Source: Planctomycetaceae bacterium
Lineage (GTDB): Bacteria > Planctomycetota > Planctomycetia > Pirellulales > Pirellulaceae
Direction: 5' to 3'
DNA: 10,649 nucleotides
Assembly: GCA_002862265.1 (NCBI GenBank)
Contig: PKCQ01000201.1
Location: 1 to 10,649 of the forward strand
The notes below the pieces were generated by a model. It saw nothing but the letters and a program-made list of their open reading frames with translations, did no database searches and was not told the DNA's origin. Every line of letters starts with the position of its first letter. Position 1 is the stretch's first letter. Both the position numbers and the translations under genes were made by a program. This document shows, in pieces, positions 1 to 6,491 of this stretch.

Positions 1-868
1 GTGGCATGCTGATATTTTTGACCGAATTTCGTGCGGGTGTGCCTCCGGCGATTTGCCAATCCCCCGAGCGAGTTCTTCCCTCCTTCGATCTATCTGCCTG
101 TGCAGCGGTCTCAATAATTTGAGGTGCGTTCTGACCGTCTTCCAGCACGATTGGCTGCCCACCGAGCTGAATGGTTTGGTCGGGGAAGAGCCTCGCACCC
201 TCCAGAAAGCTTTCCACCGCCAAAGGATTCTTGCCACCTGCTATCCAACATTGACATGCCGCTCGAACGAGCTCCACACCGTACTTGGCTCGAGCCGATT
301 CATAGGAGAGCAATTCGCGATACAGCTGCGCGGCCGCCAACGGTGAGCCTTTGCTAAGCCATTGTTCAGCCACGATCAGCTGTGCTTCGAAACCCGCATC
401 CGTAGCTGCGTACAGTCGCAACACTTCGTGAAGAGCCTTGCGGTCTCCAATGGCTATGGCTGCATCTAATTGCTGTCTGGCTGTCACTCCAAACTGGATC
501 TCAAGAACTGCCCTGCCTTTAGCGGACATGTTTCCGAGAAGCGAGAGAGCACGCTGTCTCATCGTCTTACGATAGTATTTGGGCGGGTTGCGAGTAATCT
601 CGTTTTCGAGAAAGTAATCCTGGCCCCGGATATCCGCTGCCACGCGCACGTCCTCTACTCCAAGTAGGAGGGAAAGGAGATCGATCCCATCGGAATATCT
701 CTCTTCCTCAAGTGCCTTCTGGCCTTCAGTCAGGAAACGCTGCAGGTTGCGAGGTGCCAATTGCACCACTTCCAGGTTGTAAGCTCGTGATGGAAACTGT
801 GCGAGAAGTGTCGATCCGACAAGTCCTAAAATGCACGATAAGAATAGAGTGAGTCGGCGCGTCAGCAT
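1..868 (-). CDS. secreted TPR-like / PQQ-repeat beta-propeller protein (N-terminal part, runs off left edge)
   Basis: Open minus-strand frame of 289 codons with no stop before the window edge, so the C-terminal part is missing. The N-terminus MLTRRLTLFLSCILGLVG... is a good signal peptide with likely cleavage after LLA, so the product is exported. Residues about 30-240 are helical and contain the pattern 'GQKALEEERYSDGIDLL', 'GRAVLEIQFGVTARQQL', 'GDRKALHEVLRLYAAT' and 'GSPLAAAQLYRELL'. That layout is typical of planctomycete proteins that carry a PQQ-like beta-propeller after a TPR-like N-terminal domain. The last visible residues, 'DWQIAGGTPARNS', resemble the W..GG.PARNG opening of the first propeller blade. 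I choose ATG 868 because AAAGGA lies about 6 nt upstream. ATG 889, seven codons earlier, is an alternative that overlaps an upstream stop. Family assignment is by remembered pattern; the specific function is unknown. Confidence 0.8.
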   Translation of the reverse strand, partial: MLTRRLTLFLSCILGLVGSTLLAQFPSRAYNLEVVQLAPRNLQRFLTEGQKALEEERYSDGIDLLSLLLGVEDVRVAADIRGQDYFLENEITRNPPKYYRKTMRQRALSLLGNMSAKGRAVLEIQFGVTARQQLDAAIAIGDRKALHEVLRLYAATDAGFEAQLIVAEQWLSKGSPLAAAQLYRELLSYESARAKYGVELVRAACQCWIAGGKNPLAVESFLEGARLFPDQTIQLGGQPIVLEDGQNAPQIIETAAQADRSKEGRTRSGDWQIAGGTPARNSVKNISMP

Positions 869-885
869 TTGCAGTCCTTTGACAT

Positions 886-1158
886 TCATTCTGGTGGCTC
901 GGAGAGAACGCGTTGAGCTATTCGATCAGCCGCGAAGCCAACGCGATCGCCGATCAGCCTCTTCTGCGTATCACCGAATATAGCCTAAACGGCAAGGTTT
1001 AGACACTCGAATGCAGGCTCGTTATCGGCCATCACTACGTTGATGTGCTGACCTTTGCCTGTACTCGGTCTATCTTTGATAGTCAGAGGAAACCGCACGG
1101 TGTAGACCTCATGAATCGCAGTCTGAAGCGTAATTCTGAAGTGCCGCTTTTTGGAACT
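886..1158 (-). pseudogene. possible remnant of a small gene upstream of the secreted protein
   Basis: A minus frame reads protein-like from about 1158 down to a TGA at 886-888, interrupted by one TAG at 985-987. The first part includes 'HEVYTVRFPLTIKDRP' and 'HINVVMADNEPAFECL'. The part after the stop includes 'LIGDRVGFAADRIAQRVL'. The final TGA overlaps ATG 889 of the downstream gene as ATGA, an arrangement typical of translationally coupled neighbours. The upstream end fades at the hairpin cluster (1160-1227), and no start codon is evident. I do not recognise a family. It could be a decayed gene cut by the hairpin element, or chance open sequence. Confidence 0.3.
985..1002. repeat. small palindrome CTAAAC-6-GTTTAG
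   Basis: Perfect 6-bp inverted repeat (985-990 and 997-1002) around GGCAAG, about 100 bp upstream of the secreted-protein start. It has operator-like geometry, but such a short palindrome may be chance. No function is assigned. Confidence 0.25.
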
Positions 1159-1159
1159 T

Positions 1160-1227
1160 ACCCTCCCGCTTGCGGGAGGGTTTGACGGAGACCAACGCTA
1201 GTCGTTGGTGCCCTCGTCCGGGAGGGC
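1160..1227. repeat. cluster of three adjacent hairpins, REP/BIME-like
   Basis: Three inverted repeats stand almost back to back. Hairpin 1 pairs CCCTCCCG (1161-1168) with CGGGAGGG (1173-1180) around CTTG, extended by A1160-T1181. Hairpin 2 pairs ACCAACG (1191-1197) with CGTTGGT (1203-1209) around CTAGT. Hairpin 3 pairs GCCCTC (1210-1215) with GAGGGC (1222-1227). The right arm of hairpin 1, CGGGAGGG, recurs exactly at 1219-1226, so hairpin 1's left arm could instead pair across the whole unit and enclose hairpin 2. GC-rich intergenic palindromes of this kind are known as REP/BIME elements in many bacteria. No other copy is visible in this window, so the repeat family is inferred. Hairpin 1 is not followed by a T-run, so it is not a standard terminator. 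Confidence 0.55.
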
Positions 1228-1388
1228 AGGAACCGCCCCTATCCGCTCGCATTACTCGCTACTCTCCCCAAGAAGAGTAGGTCGACCTCTGATGTTTGGG
1301 CTTTTGTAGCGTTTGCGCGTTACGCCCTGCAGCCTGCACAAGCTAAACGTATAGCCTCAGGTTCTGAAATAAATCTGCAACCTCGCCT
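1228..1388. other. intergenic stretch with no recognisable feature
   Basis: Between the hairpin cluster and the end of the FtsX remnant I see no sustained reading frame, RNA gene or convincing promoter. With the possible remnant at 886-1158 and the hairpins, this makes up the 890-1388 region lacking an intact gene. Confidence 0.5.
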
Positions 1389-2134
1389 CTAACGTTGCAT
1401 CGCGTCAACGGGATCCATCACAGCAGCCATTCTTGCTGAGTATAAACTAGCCGTCAACGATTCGTCTTTCGCTGTGGCGAGCGTGACAAGGATCATCCAG
1501 AGAGATAGAAATAACATGATCGTCCAAGTCCATGCGCGCCTTAACTTGTACATAATCTCTTACCAAGGAAATTTACAAGGAATGCCGTCACGTAAGAAAG
1601 TAAGATCGCGATGCCACCGCCGATCGCACCGCTGATGGCTCCTTCGAAAATAAGCAAGTAGGTAACTTGTTTATTGCTTCCTCCGACCGATTGCATGATG
1701 CCAGTCTCTTGTGAGCGTTCCATCACCGACATGAGCATCATGTTGGATATACCGAACGCGTTCACAATAAGAATGACGAGTACAACTAACAAAAGCGTGG
1801 ACCTCGAGTCGTTAATCTCTTTCATCAAACGTCCTGCAATTTGAGCATCGGAGTAGCTGTCAAGACTCTGCCTCTGTGGATCCCCCGTAAAGGATTCAAG
1901 ATTTCCAACGTCATCAATTTAGACCGTTGCGGTTCGAGAACTTGTCCAATTCAATTCTTCTGCGATTGCACCTAAGTTTCGATGTTGCGGACTTACTGCC
2001 CTTCTCCCAAGTATCATGTCAGGATGGATACTAACCGGATCACTCGGATCTGGATTGCGGAAATCTCCGCGGATCGCGAACATGCCTGTGATTGTCCGGC
2101 GAACTCCAAGAACTAGAGGATGAAAAGAGTGCGC
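1389..2134 (-). pseudogene. FtsX/MacB-type ABC transporter permease, C-terminal half, broken
   Basis: FtsX-family permeases work with an ABC ATPase in lipoprotein/peptide export or mechanotransmission. Here only about 245 codons remain, against roughly 400 in a full MacB/FtsX-type permease. In order: part of the extracytoplasmic domain ('HPLVLGVRRTITGMFAI', 'NLGAIAEEL', then 'IDDVGNLESF'), then the hallmark transmembrane core ('NAFGISNMMLMSVMER', 'TGIMQSVGGSNKQV', 'FEGAISGAIGGGIAILLSY'). It ends with 'RMAAVMDPVDAMQR', matching the usual 'ARKAA.LDPV.ALR' C-terminus. A TAA at 1919-1921 interrupts the domain. Around 1541-1570 the frame changes: the main frame stops just after 'FLGKRLCTS', and the true C-terminus continues in another frame to TAG at 1389-1391. 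No partner ATPase gene is present. It abuts the opposite-strand sigma remnant at its 5' side. The family call is firm; loss of function is inferred from the breaks. Confidence 0.8.
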
Positions 2135-2370
2135 TCAGTAAGCGTTGGGCAGAAGAACACGACCGCTACGTCTTGCAATAACTACAAAAATCCGATCGCG
2201 AAGACTTTAGCTCTCAGCCTTGGCAAGCTTTTCTGCAGACGGCCGTTGAGAACAAATTCCCGCAGCAGGTAGCGGAAACTCTAGGAGTCCGTACCAACAC
2301 AGTGATGGTCACCAAATTACGAGATCTGTCTAAGCTGCGAGAAAAAGCTTGCGGCATGCTCGATCTCTGA
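2098..2370 (+). pseudogene. ECF-type RNA polymerase sigma factor, C-terminal half, broken
   Basis: The plus frame reads 'ELQELEDEKSALSKRW', 'EEHDRYVLQ', a TAA at 2179-2181, then 'WQAFLQTAVENKFPQQVAE', 'LGVRTNTVMVTKLRDLSKL' and 'REKACGMLDL' before TGA 2368-2370. The second segment is a sigma region 4 helix-turn-helix (about 2245-2340). The pattern WQAF..TA.E.....VAE.LG.....V...K.R.L..LRE closely follows planctomycete ECF sigma factors, with the linker 'EHDRYVL' in the expected place. Region 2, needed for core binding and -10 recognition, is missing: the frame closes at a TGA at 2089-2091, next to the FtsX remnant on the other strand. With no N-terminus and an internal stop it cannot make a working sigma factor. 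Readthrough or reinitiation could still yield a region-4 peptide, but there is no evidence for that. Confidence 0.8.
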
Positions 2371-2425
2371 ACGCATATACTTCTCTCAGTGGGATTCGCC
2401 AGAATTCCCATTCCGTTATTTCTTT

Positions 2426-2939
2426 TCACTCTAGACGAATCGCCTCAAGCAAGAGGTACACTGCACCGAGTGCTGCCGTTAGGCTGACGATGCAACAGGA
2501 ACGACCATCAAAATTATAAAAAGGATGCTTCCGTAATCGCAGTTGCTGGATAGCATCAACGATTGCCAAGACGGACAACCCAACTCGCTTCGCCTCGACG
2601 ATTAAGTTTGGAACCCAATAGGTCAGGTCGGTGAGCGCCGGGACGAACTTTTCCTGGGCATATCTTTCTCGGCGGAGCGCACATATTCGTGGGCTGCGTC
2701 CAGGAGTGGGAAGGTATTTCCGCAGCGAGAGGCTCAACGAACGCGTAATATTGTTCCGAGAGTGCACGAATCAATCGAATCGCAATTTCATCATTGCCCA
2801 GCGCTGGTTCAGAGACAAATGAAGTAAAGCCTCGATAGTTCACGACCATGTCACTCAGGATAACGAACCAAGATCCATCGAGGCGGATGTGGTCACTCTC
2901 GAATCCAATGTCGTACAGCTTAGGTAGTTTAAACTCCAT
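2426..2939 (-). pseudogene. unrecognised gene with internal frameshift(s), C-terminal membrane segment
   Basis: From ATG 2939 the frame reads 'MEFKLPKLYDIGFESDHI', 'LDGSWFVILSDMVVNYRGF' and 'EIAIRLIRALSEQYYAFV', then loses protein character near 2715. A different frame takes over by about 2665 with 'EKFVPALTDLTYWVPNLI', 'VGLSVLAIVDAIQQLRL' and a hydrophobic end, 'CCIVSLTAALGAVYLLLEAI', reaching its stop at 2426. Between them the third frame carries a helix-like 'LLDAAHEYVRSAEKDMPRK'. The original protein may therefore have been about 165-170 aa, now broken by two small indels. The single C-terminal hydrophobic segment suggests membrane anchoring. I recognise no family. Sequencing error is possible, but the neighbouring remnants make decay more likely. 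Confidence 0.5.
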
Positions 2940-3023
2940 TGGACGGCTCTCGAATCTCGGTGGCGGCAACAATCGGTCTGGTTGGTCGCGAAACTCCCGG
3001 CACGTTACGCCGATACGGCGCAC

Positions 3024-3149
3024 ACCGCCAATTAGTTGTTAACTCCGGTTTCTCCCAACGTCAGTGCGCGTCCACTTGCGTTTCGCCGCTAACTAAGTTG
3101 TTCGGCTGCTTCGGCAGTTTCGGTTAATTCGCAGCTTCTTTTGCTTCGT
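3024..3149. other. short intergenic region
   Basis: No sustained coding frame is convincing here. It contains a mini-hairpin CTGC-TTCG-GCAG around 3101-3114 with a C(UUCG)G tetraloop if transcribed rightward. Nothing else is recognised. Confidence 0.35.
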
Positions 3150-3175
3150 TCTACGCTTTGCTCTGCGTAGATTTT
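3150..3175 (+). terminator. hairpin with short T-run (weak terminator-like)
   Basis: TCTACGC (3150-3156) pairs perfectly with GCGTAGA (3165-3171) around an 8-nt loop and is followed by TTTT (3172-3175). The orientation suits rightward transcription, but no intact plus-strand gene lies upstream. It sits at the stop codon of the minus-strand ORF at 3174-3572, so it may simply be that gene's 3' structure. Confidence 0.35.
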
Positions 3176-3572
3176 AAGCAAGACGTGAAGAATCAGTGGC
3201 ATCCTTATCGGGCCGCTTTTTCGCAACGTTTACTTGATAACGAGTTAGCACGACGCTCTCTAGTAGCAATAATTCGCAAAACAGCGGACTCTTGAAGAGT
3301 CTGTTTCCTTTCGAAAGAACGAGAACAACGTTCTCATCATACTCGTAAGAAATGAGCTCGAAGCGAACCGGCCGCTGCTGCAAGTGCAAGTTGAAGCCAC
3401 TTGAGTCAATTTCGAGTAATTCGAATTGATCCTTGGTTAGCGGAGCGCCCAGCATCGTTGCTTCGAGTGTTTCCGATGTTCCAGCCCTGTGTTGCAGCTG
3501 ATTGGACACGTGAGAACCGAAGTCAGCTTTCTCCTTCGGTGCTGTCTTGTCGCCGGAGTCTTCTCCAAACAC
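3174..3572 (-). CDS. hypothetical protein, 132 aa
   Basis: Minus-strand ORF opening at GTG 3572, directly after an in-frame TAA. ATG 3455, forty codons in ('MLGAPLTKDQFELLEID'), is a plausible shorter start. The second half looks protein-like, with alternating hydrophobic stretches ('FELISYEYDENVVLVLSKG', 'FCELLLLESVVLTRYQV') that suggest a beta-rich soluble domain and a basic tail. No signal peptide, membrane segment or known motif is visible, and there is no clear ribosome binding site. It lies between a decayed zone and a small membrane-protein gene on the same strand. It may be a real lineage-specific gene, a remnant, or a chance ORF. Confidence 0.35.
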   Translation of the reverse strand: MFGEDSGDKTAPKEKADFGSHVSNQLQHRAGTSETLEATMLGAPLTKDQFELLEIDSSGFNLHLQQRPVRFELISYEYDENVVLVLSKGNRLFKSPLFCELLLLESVVLTRYQVNVAKKRPDKDATDSSRLA

Positions 3573-3752
3573 CGCTTAAGCTTGCAACAAGAAAACGAGA
3601 TGAAAAACCCTCGCTGCGATTTCGCATGCTTTCCTTTGAGTCAAATTCAATACGCCACAGTAAATTGGAACAGTAACATGAAGCGAATTGCAGCAGACAA
3701 ATCAGAGGTTCGCAAAATCGCAGGCAATCGGAGCGTCCCTCCGTTCTCCGAA

Positions 3753-4136
3753 TCAGGTTAGTGCTCTTAAAAGCACTAGAAGCGGGTTGAACACGGAAAT
3801 TAATGCCACAGCAAACACTAGAACGCCAGACAACGCGGCGAAAAATACAATCATTTGCCGTGCCGCCCCTCGAGGAACGAAAATGACGACGAGGAACGCT
3901 ACCACTACGACCGTAGCGAACAATAGCTGAGTATAGAAGTTCAGCAGAAGTATCGCGGTACTAGGGAGCTCGATTCCAAACTCTTCAAAGAAACCGAGCA
4001 GTAAGCTTCGGCCAGTGAGTAACATAGCGAGATTCGCTATCCACACTCCAACTGCGAGAATGTCCATGGCCGTCGGGCGTCGCGAATCCGGCTTGCTTTC
4101 GGGTGTTTCGTAGGGATTGCTCTGATTCATTTCCAT
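3753..4136 (-). CDS. small three-helix membrane protein with N-terminal NPYETP motif
   Basis: A 127-aa protein starting at ATG 4136 with AAGG about 8 nt upstream; M3 is an alternative start. The N-terminus 'NQSNPYETPESKPDS' is the short cytoplasmic 'NPY..P' tail seen on many planctomycete membrane proteins. Three hydrophobic segments follow: about residues 24-42, 60-86 and 93-125. The loop after helix 1 contains 'FEEFGIELPSTAILLLNF'. It resembles the F.(E/D)FG.ELP..T signature next to transmembrane helices in GspF-like proteins, though the rest is too short to be GspF. It likely resides in the cytoplasmic membrane. Function is unknown. It is divergent from the rpsB operon, so the shared 450-bp spacer should carry promoters both ways. 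Confidence 0.7.
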   Translation of the reverse strand: MEMNQSNPYETPESKPDSRRPTAMDILAVGVWIANLAMLLTGRSLLLGFFEEFGIELPSTAILLLNFYTQLLFATVVVVAFLVVIFVPRGAARQMIVFFAALSGVLVFAVALISVFNPLLVLLRALT

Positions 4137-4402
4137 GGTTCTGCCTTGTTGTACCAGCTGTTGCCTAGCACCACGCCGGAAGGGCGGCAGAGTGCTGAAG
4201 CAACCCAGCTACGGACTGCAGCGAGATGGCATTCATTCTTGCGAGAACACTGCCCAAAGGGAATTCACATCGGAGTCCGAGAGTCCATTATCTAGACTGC
4301 TGGAGGACCGTGGCTGAGACCTCCCCCTTGGCGCTGAGCGAGATTGTGACGCACAAAGCCGGATTTAAGGGTTTTTCGCGGCTTTCTTTGCCCGAATGTC
4401 CG
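4137..4402. other. intergenic region between divergent genes
   Basis: No convincing gene is seen. The one structure is an inverted repeat AAAGCCG (4355-4361) / CGGCTTT (4379-4385) with a 17-nt loop. It lies just upstream of the rpsB promoter and has no clear role. Confidence 0.4.
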
Positions 4403-4430
4403 TTGACGAAATAATAGCAAAATTGATAAT
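4403..4430 (+). promoter_or_regulatory. sigma70-type promoter for rpsB-tsf
   Basis: TTGACG at 4403-4408, a 16-bp spacer and GATAAT at 4425-4430 give a near-consensus housekeeping promoter on the rpsB strand. Transcription would start around 4437, leaving a leader of roughly 150 nt. The position and strength suit a ribosomal-protein operon. Confidence 0.6.
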
Positions 4431-4436
4431 TTCGAT

Positions 4437-4586
4437 CGTTCAATACCCGGACAGGTTCGATATCCAATCCATCTGAGCCTCGCTCCAACATTACTAAACG
4501 CGATGTGCCATTTGCTGAAGGCCCGATGTTGAGGTCTGTGCGTTCCAACGCATTGCAGGTAGATCCACAGAAAGAAAGATTTTCCG
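4437..4586 (+). promoter_or_regulatory. long rpsB 5' leader, candidate S2 autoregulatory region
   Basis: About 150 nt lie between the predicted start site and the rpsB ATG. Long rpsB leaders in other bacteria can bind S2 and repress the operon; whether this one does is an inference. The site just before the start is purine-rich (AGAAAGAAAG) rather than a strong Shine-Dalgarno sequence. No known riboswitch motif was recognised. Confidence 0.35.
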
Positions 4587-5348
4587 ATGGAAAACGAGTT
4601 CGTCAAGAAACTCATTGAAGCTGGCGTTCATTTTGGTCACCGCTGTAGTAGGTGGAACCCAAAGATGAAGCCTTACATTTACGGTCGAAAGAATTCGATC
4701 CACATCTTGGATATCCGTGAAACGCTTCGCGGTCTACTCCGGGCTAAGAAATACTTGAATCAAGTCGCATCTGGTGGCAGTCTCGTCCTTTTTGTAGGCA
4801 CGAAGCGACAAGCTTCCGACACCGTTCAGAAGCAAGCGGAACGCTGCGGTATGCCATTCGTATCCGAGCGTTGGTTGGGCGGAGCATTGACAAACTTCCG
4901 CACCATTCGCAATCGAATGGGACGACTGGAAGAACTTGAGGCGATCATCAACTCGGACGAGATCAACACTTACTCGAAGAAGATGCAGTCGGCTCTGAAT
5001 CGCGAGTATCGAAAGATCTACCGTAACTTGAACGGTCTGCGAAGCATGAATCGTATTCCTGAGTGCTTGGTCATTGTTGACCCCACCAAGGAAAAGAATG
5101 CGATTCGCGAAGCTCAACGACTCGGCATCACCACTGTCGCTTTGATCGATACCGACTCGGATCCAGAATCCGTTGATCTACCGATTCCAGGTAATGACGA
5201 TGGCATTCGTTCTATCGAGTTAATTCTGGAACAGCTGGCTGACGCGATCAGCAAGGGTAAGGCTGAGAATCCAGAACTGCAGAAAAAGGCTCAAGAGTCT
5301 GCTGCGGAGAAGCCAGCCGAAGCGGCTGCTGCGGGTGCAGAGGGCTAA
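4587..5348 (+). CDS. rpsB: 30S ribosomal protein S2
   Basis: S2 binds 16S rRNA at the head-body junction of the small subunit and is needed for S1 recruitment. The 253-aa product has the family's characteristic blocks in order: 'LIEAGVHFGHRCSRWNPKMK' (9-28), 'IHILDIRETLRGLLRAKKYL' (38-57), 'FVGTKRQ' (69-75), 'RWLGGALTNFRTI' (95-107), 'IPECLVIVDPTKEKNAIREA' (157-176), 'VALIDTDSDP' (184-193) and 'DLPIPGNDDGIRSIEL' (197-212). Residues after about 225 form an Ala/Glu/Lys-rich tail, common in S2 and slightly longer than in E. coli S2. The start ATG gives the standard N-terminus; the upstream ribosome site is weak and purine-rich. First gene of the operon with tsf, 124 nt upstream of it. Confidence 0.97.
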   Translation: MENEFVKKLIEAGVHFGHRCSRWNPKMKPYIYGRKNSIHILDIRETLRGLLRAKKYLNQVASGGSLVLFVGTKRQASDTVQKQAERCGMPFVSERWLGGALTNFRTIRNRMGRLEELEAIINSDEINTYSKKMQSALNREYRKIYRNLNGLRSMNRIPECLVIVDPTKEKNAIREAQRLGITTVALIDTDSDPESVDLPIPGNDDGIRSIELILEQLADAISKGKAENPELQKKAQESAAEKPAEAAAAGAEG

Positions 5349-5350
5349 GT

Positions 5351-5367
5351 CGCTCGCCGAGCGAGCG
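5351..5367 (+). promoter_or_regulatory. intercistronic hairpin between rpsB and tsf
   Basis: CGCTCG (5351-5356) and CGAGCG (5362-5367) pair around CCGAG, starting two bases after the rpsB stop. No T-run follows, so it is not a normal intrinsic terminator. It could act in partial attenuation, RNA processing or 3'-end protection, setting the S2 to EF-Ts ratio. The role is inferred. Confidence 0.45.
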
Positions 5368-5472
5368 GTAGTCAACGCGAATTTCATTACAACCTGAACA
5401 GAGACGAGCTCCGGCTTGTCTCTTTCCACTTAGACACAACCACATCGTTTTTGGAAAAACAAAAGGAAGACA

Positions 5473-6450
5473 ATGTCTATCTCAGCTAGTGAAGTTGCTG
5501 AACTACGGAAAGCCACCGGAGCAGGTCTGATGGACTGCAAGAAGGCCTTGCAAGAGTCCGGCGGCGACTACGAAGGTGCTTTGGACTACCTTCGCAAAAA
5601 GGGACAGAAAGTTGCCGCAAAGCGTGCGGATCGTGATGCGAACGAAGGTGTTGTCGTGACTATTTTAGATGAGTCTGGCAACAAGGGAGTCGTGATGGCT
5701 CTCAGCTGCGAAACCGACTTCGTTGCGAAGAATGAGGACTTCGTCGCCTTCGCCAACAAACTAGCCAACTTGGCTCTCGCTAATGGCGTCAAAGACAAGG
5801 AAGGCATTTTACCACTTGAGATCGACGGCACCTCAGTGAGCGACAAACTCGTCGAGCAAACCGGTAAGATCGGCGAGAAGATCGAAGTATCTGATTTGCA
5901 GGTGGTGGAAGGCGACAAGATTGCTTCCTATATCCACTCCGGTTCCAAGATTGGCGTTCTGATTTCCTACAAGGATGGTGGCAAGGACGGTGCAGATCAG
6001 TTTTTTCGCAGCATTGCCATGCACGTAGCGGCAATGAGTCCTAAGATCCTGCACTGCAATGAATTCGAGATGGAATTCGTTGAGAAGGAAGCAGAATCGC
6101 TTCAAGGACAAATCAAAGTCGAGAACGAAGATCGCGAGCGTTTGGGCAAGCCATTAAAGAACGTCCCTCAGTACGCGAGCCGAAAGCAATTGACTCCAGA
6201 AGTTATGGCCAAGGCAGAAGCCGACGTCAAGGCTCAGCTCGAAGCTGAAGGCAAGCCAGAGAAGATTTGGGATAAGATTGTTCCTGGGAAGATCGAGCGT
6301 TTTATCGCCGACAACACGTTGTTGGACCAAGAGCTTTGCTTGCTAAACCAGTTCTTCGCTCTTGATGACACCAAGACCGTCGAAGCTGCGGTTAGCGATT
6401 TTGCTGATGGTGCTGAGATCGTCGCATTCAGCCGTGTATCCGTCGGCTAG
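5473..6450 (+). CDS. tsf: translation elongation factor Ts
   Basis: EF-Ts is the cytoplasmic nucleotide-exchange factor that releases GDP from EF-Tu. The 325-aa product starts with the UBA-like N-domain 'VAELRKATGAGLMDCKKAL' (8-26), followed by 'RKKGQKVAAKRADRDANEG' (41-59). The EF-Tu-contacting signature TDFVAKN lies at 81-87. The core domain continues with 'HVAAMSPK' and, near the C-terminus, 'KPEKIWDKIVPGKIERF' and 'NTLLDQ'. It is longer than E. coli EF-Ts (283 aa), through extra residues between the two core subdomains and a charged helical stretch before 'KPEKIW'. A strong ribosome site (AAAAGGAAG) sits about 5 nt before ATG 5473, which decides the start. Co-transcribed with rpsB and followed by a terminator; pyrH and frr do not follow. 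Confidence 0.97.
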   Translation: MSISASEVAELRKATGAGLMDCKKALQESGGDYEGALDYLRKKGQKVAAKRADRDANEGVVVTILDESGNKGVVMALSCETDFVAKNEDFVAFANKLANLALANGVKDKEGILPLEIDGTSVSDKLVEQTGKIGEKIEVSDLQVVEGDKIASYIHSGSKIGVLISYKDGGKDGADQFFRSIAMHVAAMSPKILHCNEFEMEFVEKEAESLQGQIKVENEDRERLGKPLKNVPQYASRKQLTPEVMAKAEADVKAQLEAEGKPEKIWDKIVPGKIERFIADNTLLDQELCLLNQFFALDDTKTVEAAVSDFADGAEIVAFSRVSVG

Positions 6451-6491
6451 GCCGATCTGGCTAACGCTACGAGTGCAAGACAAAATTCAAG

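Noticed and set aside
53..346. Plus-strand open frames of 97 and 77 codons near the left edge
   Set aside because: They lie opposite the well-supported minus-strand secreted-protein gene and have no family features.
3040..3140. TTAAC/GTTAA-rich stretch with a UUCG hairpin, considered as an integron attC site
   Set aside because: No proper RYYYAAC/GTTRRRY core pair, and the arms do not pair over an attC-like length; no integrase is nearby.
4288..4548. Minus-strand 86-codon frame upstream of rpsB
   Set aside because: It covers the rpsB promoter and leader on the opposite strand, shows no domain or helical pattern, and overlaps an equally long frame in another phase; most likely chance.
5586..5918. 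Minus-strand 110-codon frame inside tsf
   Set aside because: Serine/threonine-rich shadow of the EF-Ts coding strand.
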